Source of the DNA: Desulfoscipio geothermicus DSM 3669
GTDB taxonomy: Bacteria; Bacillota; Desulfotomaculia; Desulfotomaculales; Desulfallaceae
Reading direction: 5' to 3'
Assembly: GCF_900115975.1 (NCBI RefSeq)
Contig: NZ_FOYM01000001.1
Coordinates: 62,001-126,000 of the forward strand
Length of the DNA stretch: 64,000 nt
A program made the position numbers and the translations under genes. Positions 34,096-43,718 of the stretch are shown here, piece after piece. The notes under the pieces were generated by a model. That model did no database searches, had not been told where the DNA came from, and worked only from the letters and a program-made list of their open reading frames with translations. Position 1 is the first letter of the stretch. Every line of letters starts with the position of its first letter.

Positions 34096-34179
34096 TTTAA
34101 TCACCCTTACCGATGTTGATATGTGTACAATGAGGTATACTGAATATATCATTGCACTATACCGGTAAAAGGTCAACAA

Positions 34180-34342
34180 AACGCCTGTGAACGGTCACAT
34201 ACATTATCCCTGCGGTGATTAACGGGGATAAAGCGCGCTTTTTTCTCTTGCGTGTCCAGTGGTCGCGCTGGTTAGTTCCGCCCTAAATTAAGGTGGATAT
34301 TTTTCAGGGTAGACCCCCAGGCCGCTAACGCGGCACCACGGT
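34180..34342. other. intergenic region with small hairpins
   Basis: No gene seen. TTATCCC/GGGATAA (about 34205-34231) forms a stem-loop, and AAAGCGCGCTTTTTT follows. These could form a weak plus-strand terminator. Confidence 0.35.
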
Positions 34343-34408
34343 AAAAAGGGGACAGGCACTTTTTTCAAAAAACGAAAAAAGAGCCAGTCCCCTTTTTACC
34401 CCTTTTTA
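34343..34408. repeat. interspersed palindromic repeat, copy 5 (GGGGACAGGC family)
   Basis: AAAAAGGGGACAGGCAC with partner GAGCCAGTCCCCTTTTT, inner arms TTTTTTC/GAAAAAA, plus a trailing CCCCTTTTTACC fragment. Located downstream of the pheA-like gene. Confidence 0.9.
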
Positions 34409-34444
34409 CCATGTCGCATGGCGCGGCAAAAGGTTTTTCAATCC

Positions 34445-35581
34445 TCACCGGAGTGCCGCCAGCAGTTGTTCCTGTCTGTGTACCGAGCCCCGCAATATCA
34501 GGCGGTAGATGTTTTCTACCATCTCCGGATCCAGGTTGTTTTGCCGCGCCGATTCCCTGGCCCGGCAAATGATTTCCCGCTCCCGGTCGTGGTCGATCAC
34601 CAACCGGCGGCCTTTTTTGACGGCGGCCACCCGGTCCACCACGGACTGGCGCATGGCCAGCAACTGTAAAATCTCACTGTCCACCAGGTCTATTTCACGC
34701 CGTAAAAAGGCCAGATCATCCAGACCACAGGTTGTTGCGGCATCCGGCGCCTTGTTGTCCGCGGCGGCCTCGTAACAACCCAAAATCTTTAACCATAAAG
34801 TATTTTCCTTCACCGACCGCAAGGCGTCGGCAACTTTGGGTTCATCCTCCCCCCCCGCCAGGTCGATAAAGAAAATGTAATCGCCCAGTTTGCGACCGGC
34901 GGGCCTGGATTCAATGCGGGTCAAGTTTACCTGTCGCAGGGCAAATTCCCTTAAAATCCGGTACAGCGCGCCCGGGCGGTCCTTTACGGACAGCACCAGC
35001 GAAGTTTTGGCCGGGCTGCCTGTGAACGCCCTTTCTTTTCCCAACATCAGGAACCTGGTCACATTGTCGGGGTTGTCGTGACTATTCTCGACTAATATTT
35101 CCAGCCCGTAAGCGTGCGCCGCGCTTTCGGAGCCCACCGCCGCCCAGGGCTCTTCGCTGCCCGCCACCGTCAGGGCCGCCGCCGCGGTACTCACTGTTTC
35201 CACCACGGTTGCACCCGGCATATTGTTTTTTATAAATTTACGGCACTGGGCCAGAGCCTGGGGATGGGAATACACTTTTTCAATTGCCGAAAGCGCCACC
35301 CCCGGGCGCGCCAGCAAATGCTGCCGTACCGGCAACATTAGTTCACCGGTAATGTATATACTTTGCACAGTCGACAGCAAATCTAAAGTTTCCCCCACCG
35401 GGCCGCCCAGGGAATTTTCCACCGGCACCAGGCCTGCGGCCAGCCTGCCGTCTGCAACTTGTTCAAATATAGCGTCCAGGCTCGCGCAGCATACCGGCGT
35501 ATACCAGTGATCACGGGCCCAGCACAGGGCCGCGGTATGCGAAAATGTACCCTGGGGACCCAAATAACCAAGTTTGTGCAT
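34445..35581 (-). CDS. pheA: prephenate dehydratase with C-terminal chorismate mutase
   Basis: 378 residues in the order PDT (1-180), ACT (about 190-265), chorismate mutase (about 290-375). PDT: YLGPQGTFSHTAA at the start and DNVTRFLMLG near 172 (the catalytic Thr-Arg-Phe). ACT: LTRIESRPAG, the Phe-binding loop. Mutase: FLRREIDLVDSEILQLLAMR, an AroQ-type helix. The protein would convert chorismate to phenylpyruvate with Phe feedback. The E. coli PheA order is the reverse (mutase first). ATG 35581 is favoured by GGTGGG 6 bases upstream. It follows aroF in a T-box-controlled operon. Confidence 0.93.
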   Translation of the reverse strand: MHKLGYLGPQGTFSHTAALCWARDHWYTPVCCASLDAIFEQVADGRLAAGLVPVENSLGGPVGETLDLLSTVQSIYITGELMLPVRQHLLARPGVALSAIEKVYSHPQALAQCRKFIKNNMPGATVVETVSTAAAALTVAGSEEPWAAVGSESAAHAYGLEILVENSHDNPDNVTRFLMLGKERAFTGSPAKTSLVLSVKDRPGALYRILREFALRQVNLTRIESRPAGRKLGDYIFFIDLAGGEDEPKVADALRSVKENTLWLKILGCYEAAADNKAPDAATTCGLDDLAFLRREIDLVDSEILQLLAMRQSVVDRVAAVKKGRRLVIDHDREREIICRARESARQNNLDPEMVENIYRLILRGSVHRQEQLLAALR

Positions 35582-35626
35582 GATCATCCCACCTACCGTA
35601 TTCATCTTTATCCCACCGTCCGGCGG

Positions 35627-36640
35627 TTATATTTCACGCCCTACCGCTTCGGCCAGGTAACGCAGGCTGCCCATTAAAACATCGAATTCCCCGGGGTCCA
35701 GCGACTGCGGCCCGTCACAAAGCGCCGTGGCCGGGTCGGGGTGCACTTCGACAATCAAACCGTCGGCCCCCGCCGCCACCGCCGCTCTGGACATGGCACC
35801 CACCAGTTCACGTTTACCGGTGGCATGGCTGGGATCGACAATTACCGGCAGGTGGGTCAAGGTTTTGGCCAGCGCCACCGCGCTAAGGTCCAACGTGTTT
35901 CTGGTACTGTTTTCAAAGGTGCGAATGCCGCGCTCGCACAGGATGACGTCCTCGTTGCCGGCGGACACAATGTATTCCGCCGCCATCAGCCATTCCTCCA
36001 CCGTTGCCGACAGGCCTCTCTTAAGCAACACGGGTTTCCCCGCCTGTCCGACCAGGCGCAGCAAACGGAAGTTTTGCATATTCCGCGCGCCGATTTGCAG
36101 TATATCCACGTACCGGCAGGCCTTTTCCAAACTTTCCTCGTCCACCACTTCGGTTACGGTGGCCAACCCGGTTTGGACGGCGGCTTCCTGCAACAACCGC
36201 AACCCCTCTTCCTCAAGCCCCTGGAAGCTGTAAGGGGACGTTCTGGGCTTGTAGGCCCCGCCCCGCAGCACATTGGCGCCGGACCGGCGCACGGCGCGGG
36301 CCACGGTCAGCAGCTGCTCCTCGCTCTCCACCGCGCAAGGCCCGGCGATAACGGTCAATCCCGGCCCGCCTACCTCCACATTGCCAACCCGCACCACGGT
36401 GTTTTCCTCCTTGACTTCCCGGCTGACCAGTTTGTAAGGCTTCATGATGCGCATCACTTTTTCCACGCCGGGCATGTTTTCCAGGCCGGATGCATTGACA
36501 GCCTGCCAGTCCCCGACAGCACCGATAACTATACGCTTGACCCCCCTGATCATGTGCGTTTGAAAACCGCAGAGCCGCAACCGGCTGTTTACATTTTCAA
36601 TTTGCTCCATGCTGGAATGCAATTTCATGACTACCACCAT
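35627..36640 (-). CDS. aroF: 3-deoxy-7-phosphoheptulonate synthase (AroA-beta/KDO8PS-like type)
   Basis: First enzyme of the shikimate pathway: condenses phosphoenolpyruvate with erythrose 4-phosphate. 337 residues: N-terminal ferredoxin-like regulatory domain (1-75), then the barrel with [15 protein letters not shown] near 95, [16 protein letters not shown] near 125 and [13 protein letters not shown] near 270. ATG 36640 has GGAGGG 6 bases upstream. The T-box leader ahead of it ties expression to uncharged tRNA, most likely tRNA-Phe. Confidence 0.95.
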   Translation of the reverse strand: MVVVMKLHSSMEQIENVNSRLRLCGFQTHMIRGVKRIVIGAVGDWQAVNASGLENMPGVEKVMRIMKPYKLVSREVKEENTVVRVGNVEVGGPGLTVIAGPCAVESEEQLLTVARAVRRSGANVLRGGAYKPRTSPYSFQGLEEEGLRLLQEAAVQTGLATVTEVVDEESLEKACRYVDILQIGARNMQNFRLLRLVGQAGKPVLLKRGLSATVEEWLMAAEYIVSAGNEDVILCERGIRTFENSTRNTLDLSAVALAKTLTHLPVIVDPSHATGKRELVGAMSRAAVAAGADGLIVEVHPDPATALCDGPQSLDPGEFDVLMGSLRYLAEAVGREI

Positions 36641-36653
36641 GGCAATCCCTCCA

Positions 36654-37113
36654 TAAAATATATATAAGCCCGCCGCACGCCCCACAGGGACGAAAGCGAC
36701 GGGCTACTTCCGCGGTACCACCCTGGTTGACCCGCTGTGGCAGCGGGTCCACTCTTGCAAGGTACGGGAAAGAATTCCCCGGCGGCAATCGCGTGCAATT
36801 TAAAAAGCCTCTCATCCCCAAGGGACGAGAGGCTGTGCCACCGCGTTACCACCCTAGTTGACCCGTTCTTATTCAAAACAGGCCCACTTGATAAGAGTAC
36901 GGGAAAAACTTCCGATACCCCCTTCCCTATAACGTGGGAAGCATACGTCCTGGCCTACTTACCTGCAATGTGGTTTCAGCCGGCTCCTCCGGAGAGAACT
37001 TCAGATGGTCATGACCCGGGAACGCTTCCAGTCAACGACGTCCCCTCCCTGGGGGCCTGTTTCCAGCCTACTTTTCTCCTTCACTGGATTTGATGCGCTT
37101 TATTGATTATGTT
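36654..37113 (-). promoter_or_regulatory. T-box leader with one stem I (UUC specifier) and two antiterminator/terminator modules
   Basis: On the minus strand the T-box sequence AGGGTGGTAACGCGG (36841-36855) and a second, AGGGTGGTACCGCGG (36710-36724), are each followed by a terminator: AGCCTCTC/GAGAGGCT with TTTTTAAA (36800-36834) and AGCCCGTCGC/GCGGCGGGCT (36667-36705). Stem I begins near 37093 (AGTGAAGGAGAAAAGTAGG). In GAAGTTCTCTCCGGAG the codon placed one base before CTCCGGAG is TTC (36996-36998), indicating tRNA-Phe. Stem III-like sequence precedes both modules, but only the first has a stem I. Confidence 0.92.
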
Positions 37114-37120
37114 GTCATAT

Positions 37121-37149
37121 AATATAACACCTCTATGGCCACTTGGCAA
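37121..37149 (-). promoter_or_regulatory. promoter of the aroF-pheA T-box transcript
   Basis: Minus strand: -35 TTGCCA (37144-37149), 17-base spacer, -10 TATATT (37121-37126). It predicts a start near 37113, just ahead of stem I. Confidence 0.75.
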
Positions 37150-37300
37150 GTTTTTTTTATCCGGAATAAAGGGCATTGGGCTGTAAATTAATGCCATACA
37201 TCTTCAGCCATAGGTTATTGCCCCGGCTCCTGAACAATTGCACGTGAAAATTCTGGAGATTGTGTTACAATAAACTTAGTTACCAAGGGGTGATTGCATC

Positions 37301-38482
37301 ATGTCGGGTGATAATGAAAAAATATTGACCCGGGATTTCATGTTGTGCTTTTGGGCCAACTTTTTGTTTTTTGGCACCAATTTTTACCTGATTCCCATTT
37401 TACCGGTATATCTCAAGGAACTGGGCAACAACAATACCTCCATCGGCGTAATTATCGGCGCTTTTTCCTTTTCAGCCATCTTCCTGCGCCCCCTGATGGG
37501 CTGCCTGGCGGACAGTATTCCCAAAAGGAGATTAATGCTGGCCGGCACGGCAATTTTTATTGTTTCGCCTTTACTTTATTTAACCACCACATCAGCGGCC
37601 TGGCTGACCCTGATCCGGATTGCGCACGGGATGGGCCTGGCCGCCTATGCCGTAGGCTCCATCACCTTCGTCGCCCAAATTGCGCCCCGTAAAAGGCTCA
37701 GCCAGGCCACGGGCATTTTTGTCACCTCGGTTAGCCTGGTCACCGGCATAGCCCCCATAGTGGCCACGCACTTAAAAAATTTCCTGGACCTGCCGGAACT
37801 ATTTATGGTGCCCAGCATAGCTTCCGCCGTGGCCGCGGCGCTGGTGCTGCTTGTCCGAGAACCGGCGGCCCGACCTCACCTGCGCCGCGAAAAGCACGAT
37901 TTCATCGGAACCCTGACGGACCGCCATGTGCTGGTGCCGTCACTGGTTTTTGCCGGCACCATTTTAACGCTTGGTGCCATTACCGCCTTTTTGCCGCTGC
38001 TCGTGATTAACTGGGAATATAACAACCCCGCCCTGTTCTTCGTCGTCTATTCCGCCGTCATGGTCATCATGCGCCTGGTGGCCGGCAGCGTTCCCGACCG
38101 CCTGGGACATGAGCGGGTGGTGGTGCCCTGCCTGTGCCTGGTTGCGGTGGCCATGTTATTGCTGGCCCGCAGCCACAACGCCTTAACCCTTGCCATAGCG
38201 GCCATTGTGTTCGCCACGGGTTATTCGCTGGCCTACCCCAGCCTTAACGCCCTGGTGGTGGAACACGTACCGGCACACCGGCGGGGGGCTTCCCTGGGTA
38301 TTTTTTCCGCTTCGGTGGATCTGGGCAACTTCCTGGGCCCCGTTTTTATCGGTTTGTTGGCCGATGTGGCGGGGCTGCGTCTCAGCCTGGCCGCCTCCGG
38401 CCTGACGCCGCTGCTGGGCGCCTGGTTGTTCGCCCATTATTATTTGAGCAGGCAAAACAAGGTGCAGGTGAAACACATGTAG
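37301..38482 (+). CDS. MFS transporter, 12 helices
   Basis: 393 residues with the MFS motif A region between helices 2 and 3 (MGCLADSIPKRRLMLAG) and a C-domain copy (GSVPDRLGHERVV). It resembles the YfcJ/YhhS-type or sugar-efflux branch of MFS, but the substrate cannot be read from sequence. ATG after CAAGGGGTG. Its stop lies 83 bases before the acyl-CoA synthetase gene on the same strand. Confidence 0.88.
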   Translation: MSGDNEKILTRDFMLCFWANFLFFGTNFYLIPILPVYLKELGNNNTSIGVIIGAFSFSAIFLRPLMGCLADSIPKRRLMLAGTAIFIVSPLLYLTTTSAAWLTLIRIAHGMGLAAYAVGSITFVAQIAPRKRLSQATGIFVTSVSLVTGIAPIVATHLKNFLDLPELFMVPSIASAVAAALVLLVREPAARPHLRREKHDFIGTLTDRHVLVPSLVFAGTILTLGAITAFLPLLVINWEYNNPALFFVVYSAVMVIMRLVAGSVPDRLGHERVVVPCLCLVAVAMLLLARSHNALTLAIAAIVFATGYSLAYPSLNALVVEHVPAHRRGASLGIFSASVDLGNFLGPVFIGLLADVAGLRLSLAASGLTPLLGAWLFAHYYLSRQNKVQVKHM

Positions 38483-38565
38483 CCCCCGGCATTTCCATGC
38501 CTGGACGCTACGGTGACTACAACCCCAGTGGTCTGTATTATTTTACATCTATGGAGGGATTGCAT

Positions 38566-40680
38566 TTGACCCAAAAACACGATTTGGAACCTTTCGTCAA
38601 CCCACAGTCGGTGGCCCTGATCGGCGTTTCCTCCCGCACCGGCCCCGGCACCTTCAATGTTCTGGAACAAATGCTCAGCCGCGGCTACCGGGGCCGGGTA
38701 TACCCCGTCAATCCCCGGGGCGGCACCATACTGGGCGTGCCGGCCTACCGGTCGGTGGCGGACATTGACGCTCCCGTAGACCTGGCCGTCATATCCACCC
38801 CGCGCACTGCCGTTCCCGGGCTGGTCAGGCAGTGTGCGGAAAAGGGTATAAAATCGGTGGTTATTATCACCCAGGGATTTTCCGATGCCGATGACGAGGC
38901 CGGGGCGCGGATGCACCGGGAAATAGTCGAGACCGTCCGGAGTACCGGCATCAGGGTTGTAGGACCCAATACGCTGGGTGTCATCAATACGTTTAACAAC
39001 TTCAGCACATCATTTCTGAAGTTTGATGTCACCAACAGCCCGGTGGGGGTAATTTGCCAGTCGGGCATCTTTCTGGCCGCAGCCCAGGATTTCACCGGCG
39101 GTATCGGCATCGGCATTGACATCGGCAACACTTCCGACATTGGTTTCACCGAGTGCATGGAATACCTGGCCGGCGATGACCGTATCAAGGTAATCAACCT
39201 GCACATGGAAGGCTTGCAGGACGGCCGCCGGTTTTTACAAGCGGCACGCCGGGTCACCCCCCAAAAGCCTGTGCTGGTGCTGAAAACGGGCAGCAGCGAG
39301 GAAGGCGCCCGGGCCGCCGGTTCGCACAGCGGTTCCCTGGCTGGCGAGGACGCAGTATTCTCCGCCGCCTTTGCCCAGTGCGGCATAATCCGGGTGGAAG
39401 ACTCCGCCCGCCTGGCCGAACTGAACCGCACCTTTGCAACATACCGACATATGGCCGGCAAACGTATCGGGGTGATGACCATCAGCGGCGGCGCCGGCAT
39501 CATGGCTGTGGACGCCTGCAGCAAATACGGACTGAAAACAGCCGGCCTGGCCCCCAAAACCCGGGAGGTGTTGGAGAGTGTTTTCCCCGACTGGATGCAT
39601 GCCGGCAACCCCGCAGATATCTGGCCCGCCGGCATGGCCAAGGGATATGGCAAAATTGCCGCCCTGGCCCTGGAAACAATACTGGCCGACGACGGGGTGG
39701 ACGCGGTGCTGGGCATAACCCCGGCCTACGTACACCCGGACGAAGACCCACTCAATATCGTCGGCCCGGTCAACGAAATCGCCGCGCGCTACCCGCACAA
39801 ACCCACCGCCCTCTGGGTGTTCGGCCCCCACAAGGAGCGGTATGCGGAAAGGTTCCGGGAAACGGGCGCGGTGGTGGTTTACAGCTCGCCGGACGATGCC
39901 ATGTACTGCCTGGCCCGGCTGTACCGGTACCATAACGAAATCAAAGGCAAAACATACCCGGCCTTCCGGCCACCGCAAGATATTGACCGGGGTAAAGCAG
40001 GCATCGTTTTGGCCGCCGGGCGGCGGGCCGGCCTGCCGGCATTAAACGAGCAAGCCCTGGACATCATGGAAGCATACGGCATCCCGGTGGTGCGGCGGGG
40101 CCTGGCCGAAAACCGGGAGGAAGCCCTGCGCCTGGCGGAAAAACTGGGCTATCCCGTGGTGATGAAAATCGCCTCCCCCGACATCACCCACAAATCAGAC
40201 GCCAGCGGTGTTCAACTGAACATAAATTCCCCGGAAGCCCTCGCCCTGGCTTACGGGGAAATGATGGACAACGTCCGGCGCCGTAAGCCCGAGGCCCGCA
40301 TTGAGGGCGTGCTGCTGCAAAACCAGGCTTCCGGCGGCACCGAGGTCATCCTGGGCGGGCGGCGCGATCCCCAATTCGGGCCGGTGCTGGTTTACGGCCT
40401 GGGCGGCATATTTACCGAACTGATGCGTGACGTGGCCTTCCGGGTGGCGCCGGTAACTCCCGTAGAAGCCCTGGATATGATTAAACAAACCAAATCCTAC
40501 AAAATCCTTTCCGGCGCCCGCGGTCGGGCGCCCGGGGATATTGACGGGCTGGTTGATTGCCTGGTCAGGCTGGGAACCCTGCTGCAAGACCACCCGGAAA
40601 TCGGGGAAGTGGATATCAACCCGCTCCTGGTCGGGCCGGATGGCTGCCTTGCCCTGGATGCCCGCATAATCCCTGTTTAA
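38566..40680 (+). CDS. ADP-forming acyl-CoA (acetyl-CoA) synthetase, fused alpha-beta
   Basis: 704 residues. The CoA-binding Rossmann domain comes first (NPQSVALIGVSSRTGPG), then the ligase domain with the phospho-His motif AAGSHSGSLAGED near 260, then an ATP-grasp domain (LNEQALDIMEAYGIPV onwards; GVLLQNQASGGTEVILGGRRDPQFG near 590). It converts acyl-CoA, ADP and Pi to acid, CoA and ATP, or the reverse. TTG 38566 lies 7 bases after GGAGGG and is preferred to ATG 38497. In an ethanolamine-using anaerobe it could harvest ATP from acetyl-CoA, an inference. Confidence 0.92.
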   Translation: MTQKHDLEPFVNPQSVALIGVSSRTGPGTFNVLEQMLSRGYRGRVYPVNPRGGTILGVPAYRSVADIDAPVDLAVISTPRTAVPGLVRQCAEKGIKSVVIITQGFSDADDEAGARMHREIVETVRSTGIRVVGPNTLGVINTFNNFSTSFLKFDVTNSPVGVICQSGIFLAAAQDFTGGIGIGIDIGNTSDIGFTECMEYLAGDDRIKVINLHMEGLQDGRRFLQAARRVTPQKPVLVLKTGSSEEGARAAGSHSGSLAGEDAVFSAAFAQCGIIRVEDSARLAELNRTFATYRHMAGKRIGVMTISGGAGIMAVDACSKYGLKTAGLAPKTREVLESVFPDWMHAGNPADIWPAGMAKGYGKIAALALETILADDGVDAVLGITPAYVHPDEDPLNIVGPVNEIAARYPHKPTALWVFGPHKERYAERFRETGAVVVYSSPDDAMYCLARLYRYHNEIKGKTYPAFRPPQDIDRGKAGIVLAAGRRAGLPALNEQALDIMEAYGIPVVRRGLAENREEALRLAEKLGYPVVMKIASPDITHKSDASGVQLNINSPEALALAYGEMMDNVRRRKPEARIEGVLLQNQASGGTEVILGGRRDPQFGPVLVYGLGGIFTELMRDVAFRVAPVTPVEALDMIKQTKSYKILSGARGRAPGDIDGLVDCLVRLGTLLQDHPEIGEVDINPLLVGPDGCLALDARIIPV

Positions 40681-40696
40681 AAGATGAGCCGAATTG

Positions 40697-40725
40697 AAAG
40701 AGCCCTGTTCGGGCTCTTTTTATTT
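40697..40725 (+). terminator. intrinsic terminator after the acyl-CoA synthetase gene
   Basis: AAAGAGCCC/GGGCTCTTT stem with a 5-base loop, then TTTTTATTTATT. Directly 3' of the stop codon. Confidence 0.88.
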
Positions 40726-40841
40726 ATTAATTATTTTAAAAATTAGAAGGATTCTTTTACCTGTATATCTAATATATAAAATTGTCTTATTTTATCAAAA
40801 TTTTCTTGAGCATTTTAAAGTTACACTTGGGGGGAGAAGCA

Positions 40842-42428
40842 TTGAACGGAAGACTGAAAATTAGTCTCAGGCAAAAACTTGTTATTATGTTTTTGCTGGT
40901 GGTGGCGCTGGCCACCGCCACTGTGGTCATCTTTGCCTACCGTGCGGCCTACAGGCAATTTGAAGCCAACTTCAGCCGGAACATAATGGATACCGCCGTC
41001 ACCGCGGCCATCAATATCGACGGTGACAAACACAGTAAAATAAAATCCAAAGCAGACATGCAAACCAGGGAATACCAGGAAATCAGAGCATATTGCGAAG
41101 AAATCAAAAAACAGCTTGGCGTTCCCTACGCTTACACACTGGTAACCAGGAATGATAAAGTATATTTTATCATCGCCACGGAATCTCCGCCGGGCAAGGA
41201 GTACAGCTGGCAGTCAGGGATGAAAGAGGCCTTTGCCGGCCAGCCATCCAGTACAGAGGGTTTTTATACCGACCAGTACGGGACATTTAAAACCGCTTAC
41301 GCGCCTATAAGAAACAATGCCGGGCAGGTTGTGGGCGTTATGGCCATTGACTTTAATGCCGGTGAAATACTGGCTATGAGAGCAAAAATTTTACGGAGCG
41401 TGGCCATACCCGCGGTAATTGTCGCCCTGGTCTGTGCGGGTCTGGCTGTTTGGTTCGCCAGAAGAATCGCCGACCCCATGAAAGAACTGGAGCAAAGCTG
41501 CCGGGAGATGGCCGGCGGGGACTTCACCCGCACCATCAATATCAGGAGTAATGATGAAATTGGCCAGCTGGCCCAAAGCCTGAACGACATGAAGATTAAT
41601 TTAAAAGCACTGATCACCAATGTCAAGCAGCAGGCCGAATCCGTGGCCACCCACAGCCAGGAACTGGCCTCCGCCAGCGAAGAAGTGAGCGCCACGGTAG
41701 AAGAGGTAGCCAGCACCACCAACGAAGTGGCGGTCGCCTCGGCCCAGGAAGCGGAAAACGCTGAAGAAGCCGCCAGGGAATCCGAACAGATGCGGCAGGT
41801 GGCCATTGACGGCAGCCGGGCCGTCCGGGACACCATTGCCAAGATTAATGCCATTGCCTCGTCTTCCCAAAATGTTTCCGTAGCCGTTCAAAGACTGGGC
41901 GAACAATCCAGTCAGATCGGGGAAATTATCAATACCATTACCAATATCGCGGATCAGACCAACCTGCTGGCCCTGAACGCCGCCATTGAAGCCGCCCGGG
42001 CCGGGGAGCACGGCCGGGGGTTTGCAGTGGTGGCGGAAGAAGTGCGCAAACTGGCCGAGCAGTCGGCCGGGGCGGCCAGTGAAATTACTGACTTGATCAA
42101 GGAAATACAAATCGGCGTGGGCGAGGCCATTGCGGCCATGAAACATGGGACCGCAGAGGTCAATGAAGGGGTGCAGGTGGCCGGCAACGCCGGCGACGCA
42201 ATAGAAAGAATCAGCCAAGCCGTGGAAAATAATACATCCGTCATCCAGAATGTGGCCGCGGGGGCCAGACAGGCCAACGAGGGCACCCAGCAACTCACCG
42301 AGGCCGGCGAGCAAATCGCGTCCACTATTGAGCAGGTGTCCGGCGCCGCCCAGCAACTGGCCAATATCGCTACTGCGTTGCAAAAAACGGTGGAAAAATT
42401 TAAGGTTGACAGCGATTCCGCAGTCTAA
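40842..42428 (+). CDS. methyl-accepting chemotaxis protein
   Basis: 528 residues: transmembrane helix 1 ([21 protein letters not shown]), an extracytoplasmic Cache-like sensor of about 150 residues ([40 protein letters not shown]), helix 2, HAMP, and the signalling domain with the highly conserved hairpin ([39 protein letters not shown]). TTG 40842 follows GGGGGGAG. Binds a small ligand outside and controls CheA; the ligand is unknown. Confidence 0.93.
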   Translation: MNGRLKISLRQKLVIMFLLVVALATATVVIFAYRAAYRQFEANFSRNIMDTAVTAAINIDGDKHSKIKSKADMQTREYQEIRAYCEEIKKQLGVPYAYTLVTRNDKVYFIIATESPPGKEYSWQSGMKEAFAGQPSSTEGFYTDQYGTFKTAYAPIRNNAGQVVGVMAIDFNAGEILAMRAKILRSVAIPAVIVALVCAGLAVWFARRIADPMKELEQSCREMAGGDFTRTINIRSNDEIGQLAQSLNDMKINLKALITNVKQQAESVATHSQELASASEEVSATVEEVASTTNEVAVASAQEAENAEEAARESEQMRQVAIDGSRAVRDTIAKINAIASSSQNVSVAVQRLGEQSSQIGEIINTITNIADQTNLLALNAAIEAARAGEHGRGFAVVAEEVRKLAEQSAGAASEITDLIKEIQIGVGEAIAAMKHGTAEVNEGVQVAGNAGDAIERISQAVENNTSVIQNVAAGARQANEGTQQLTEAGEQIASTIEQVSGAAQQLANIATALQKTVEKFKVDSDSAV

Positions 42429-42443
42429 AGCATAAGTATTGAG

Positions 42444-42474
42444 AAACGCCGCAGCAATTTAGCTGCGGCGTTTT
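42444..42474 (+). terminator. intrinsic terminator after the chemoreceptor gene
   Basis: AAACGCCGCAG/CTGCGGCGTTT, an 11-bp stem with an 8-base loop, then TTTCCC. It may also work in reverse for the convergent gene. Confidence 0.82.
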
Positions 42475-42489
42475 CCCTGTAACTCTTTT

Positions 42490-42999
42490 TCAACAGCATT
42501 TGCCTGGAGAGTTCCCGGCGGCACCGGCCAGGTCAGGCAAGCCCCGCTTTACACTTTCCCGTTCCAACCAGGCTGAGCGGCTGATTATATAAGTTATCAG
42601 GATGGCGGCAATAAAGCGTCCCAACAATATAACCAGGCCGTCGGCGCCAACGGCCATGAACAAAGCGGTATCTTCCACCACGGCATGACAAACCGACAGA
42701 AAAACATTGATTAAAAACAGGTCCCGCCAGCTCAGGCGCCCGCTGCGGGCCTCTTCGATCAGCACCCCGGCCCCGTAAGCGATACCGAAGATTATTCCCA
42801 CCAGCAGCGGAAAGGCCGCCTCCCGGGACAGGCGGAATATGCCCACCGCCGGGGCCAGCCAGCCGGCAACCCGGTCCAGCACCTGCAGGTCCCTGGCCAA
42901 CTCCAGCACCACCATCACCGGAATTACAATAACGGCCATTATGTAGAGGTTTTTGCCCACCCCCAGCAACGCTTCGCGGACAAATCCGTTCCAGTCCAA
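42490..42999 (-). CDS. nucleoside-recognition (Gate) domain membrane protein, SpmB-like half
   Basis: About 169 residues with four or five helices. The Gate-domain core has VIPVMVVLELARDLQVLDRV near 30 and FGIAYGAGVLIEEARSG near 80. Proteins of this group (SpmA/SpmB and the FeoB/NupC gate) occur as two half-proteins; the partner gene is 95 bases upstream. The SpmAB pair supports spore core dehydration in Bacillus, but the function here is not proven. TTG 42999 follows GAAGGTG and fits better than the codon at 43044. Confidence 0.8.
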   Translation of the reverse strand: MDWNGFVREALLGVGKNLYIMAVIVIPVMVVLELARDLQVLDRVAGWLAPAVGIFRLSREAAFPLLVGIIFGIAYGAGVLIEEARSGRLSWRDLFLINVFLSVCHAVVEDTALFMAVGADGLVILLGRFIAAILITYIISRSAWLERESVKRGLPDLAGAAGNSPGKCC

Positions 43000-43094
43000 A
43001 AAAACACCTTCTTCATACCCTGCGGGTCCGGTTGCTCCCCGCAAGTGCGTTATTTATACCCTAAATGCGCTTAGCCGACCGCGCTAAAACAGCT

Positions 43095-43514
43095 TTACCA
43101 AAACAAGTTGACCGTCAACCCCGCCAATACCCCCATGATTAACCGCAGCGCCGTCATCAACAGGCCACTTACACCCGTTCTGCCGGATACCGCCGATTCC
43201 ACCGGCAGGCTGTGGGACAAAAGCAATATGGCGGCTATAATGGTTATTTCCCTGCCGGTCAGGTCCAGGGAAGAAATGGCCCCCAGGGCGGCATAAATGT
43301 TGAGCAGCTTACCCAGTACCAACACCAGCGAAGCCTCGCCCGGCAGACCGAAAAAACGCATCACCGGGGCGAACAGGCCGGCGATCCAGCCCATTACCGG
43401 GGTGTACTTTAAAAGAGTAACCACCAGGTAAACGGGTACGATTACCCGGGCCAAATGCCAGGTGGTCAATATCCCTTTTTGCAGTCCCCTTTTCCATGTA
43501 GCCGCAGTAATCAT
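43095..43514 (-). CDS. nucleoside-recognition (Gate) domain membrane protein, SpmA-like half
   Basis: 139 residues, four helices, with the Gate pattern IVPVYLVVTLLKYTPVMGWIA near 25 and LSHSLPVESAVSGRTG near 98. Partner of the downstream gene; the two probably form one membrane complex. Short for an SpmA, which usually runs to about 190 residues. No other sporulation gene is attached. Confidence 0.8.
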   Translation of the reverse strand: MITAATWKRGLQKGILTTWHLARVIVPVYLVVTLLKYTPVMGWIAGLFAPVMRFFGLPGEASLVLVLGKLLNIYAALGAISSLDLTGREITIIAAILLLSHSLPVESAVSGRTGVSGLLMTALRLIMGVLAGLTVNLFW

Positions 43515-43718
43515 GCCGCATCTCCCGGTTAACAGTTAATCTTTATGATAGATAACAGGTAAGGTTTCGCTAACAAACCTTTGAAACCTTCCGACAGCGC
43601 TTAAAAAAGTTGCGGCATTCACCCTGCCCTGCAGGTATTATATTAATAAGCAGGAAATTTTGACTCGGCAGTATAATATAAACCATAACTTCGTGTCTCC
43701 AGCAAGGATGTGACTGGT

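Noticed and set aside
36597-36876. short minus-strand frames upstream of aroF
   Set aside because: They lie in the T-box leader, whose RNA motifs explain the sequence.
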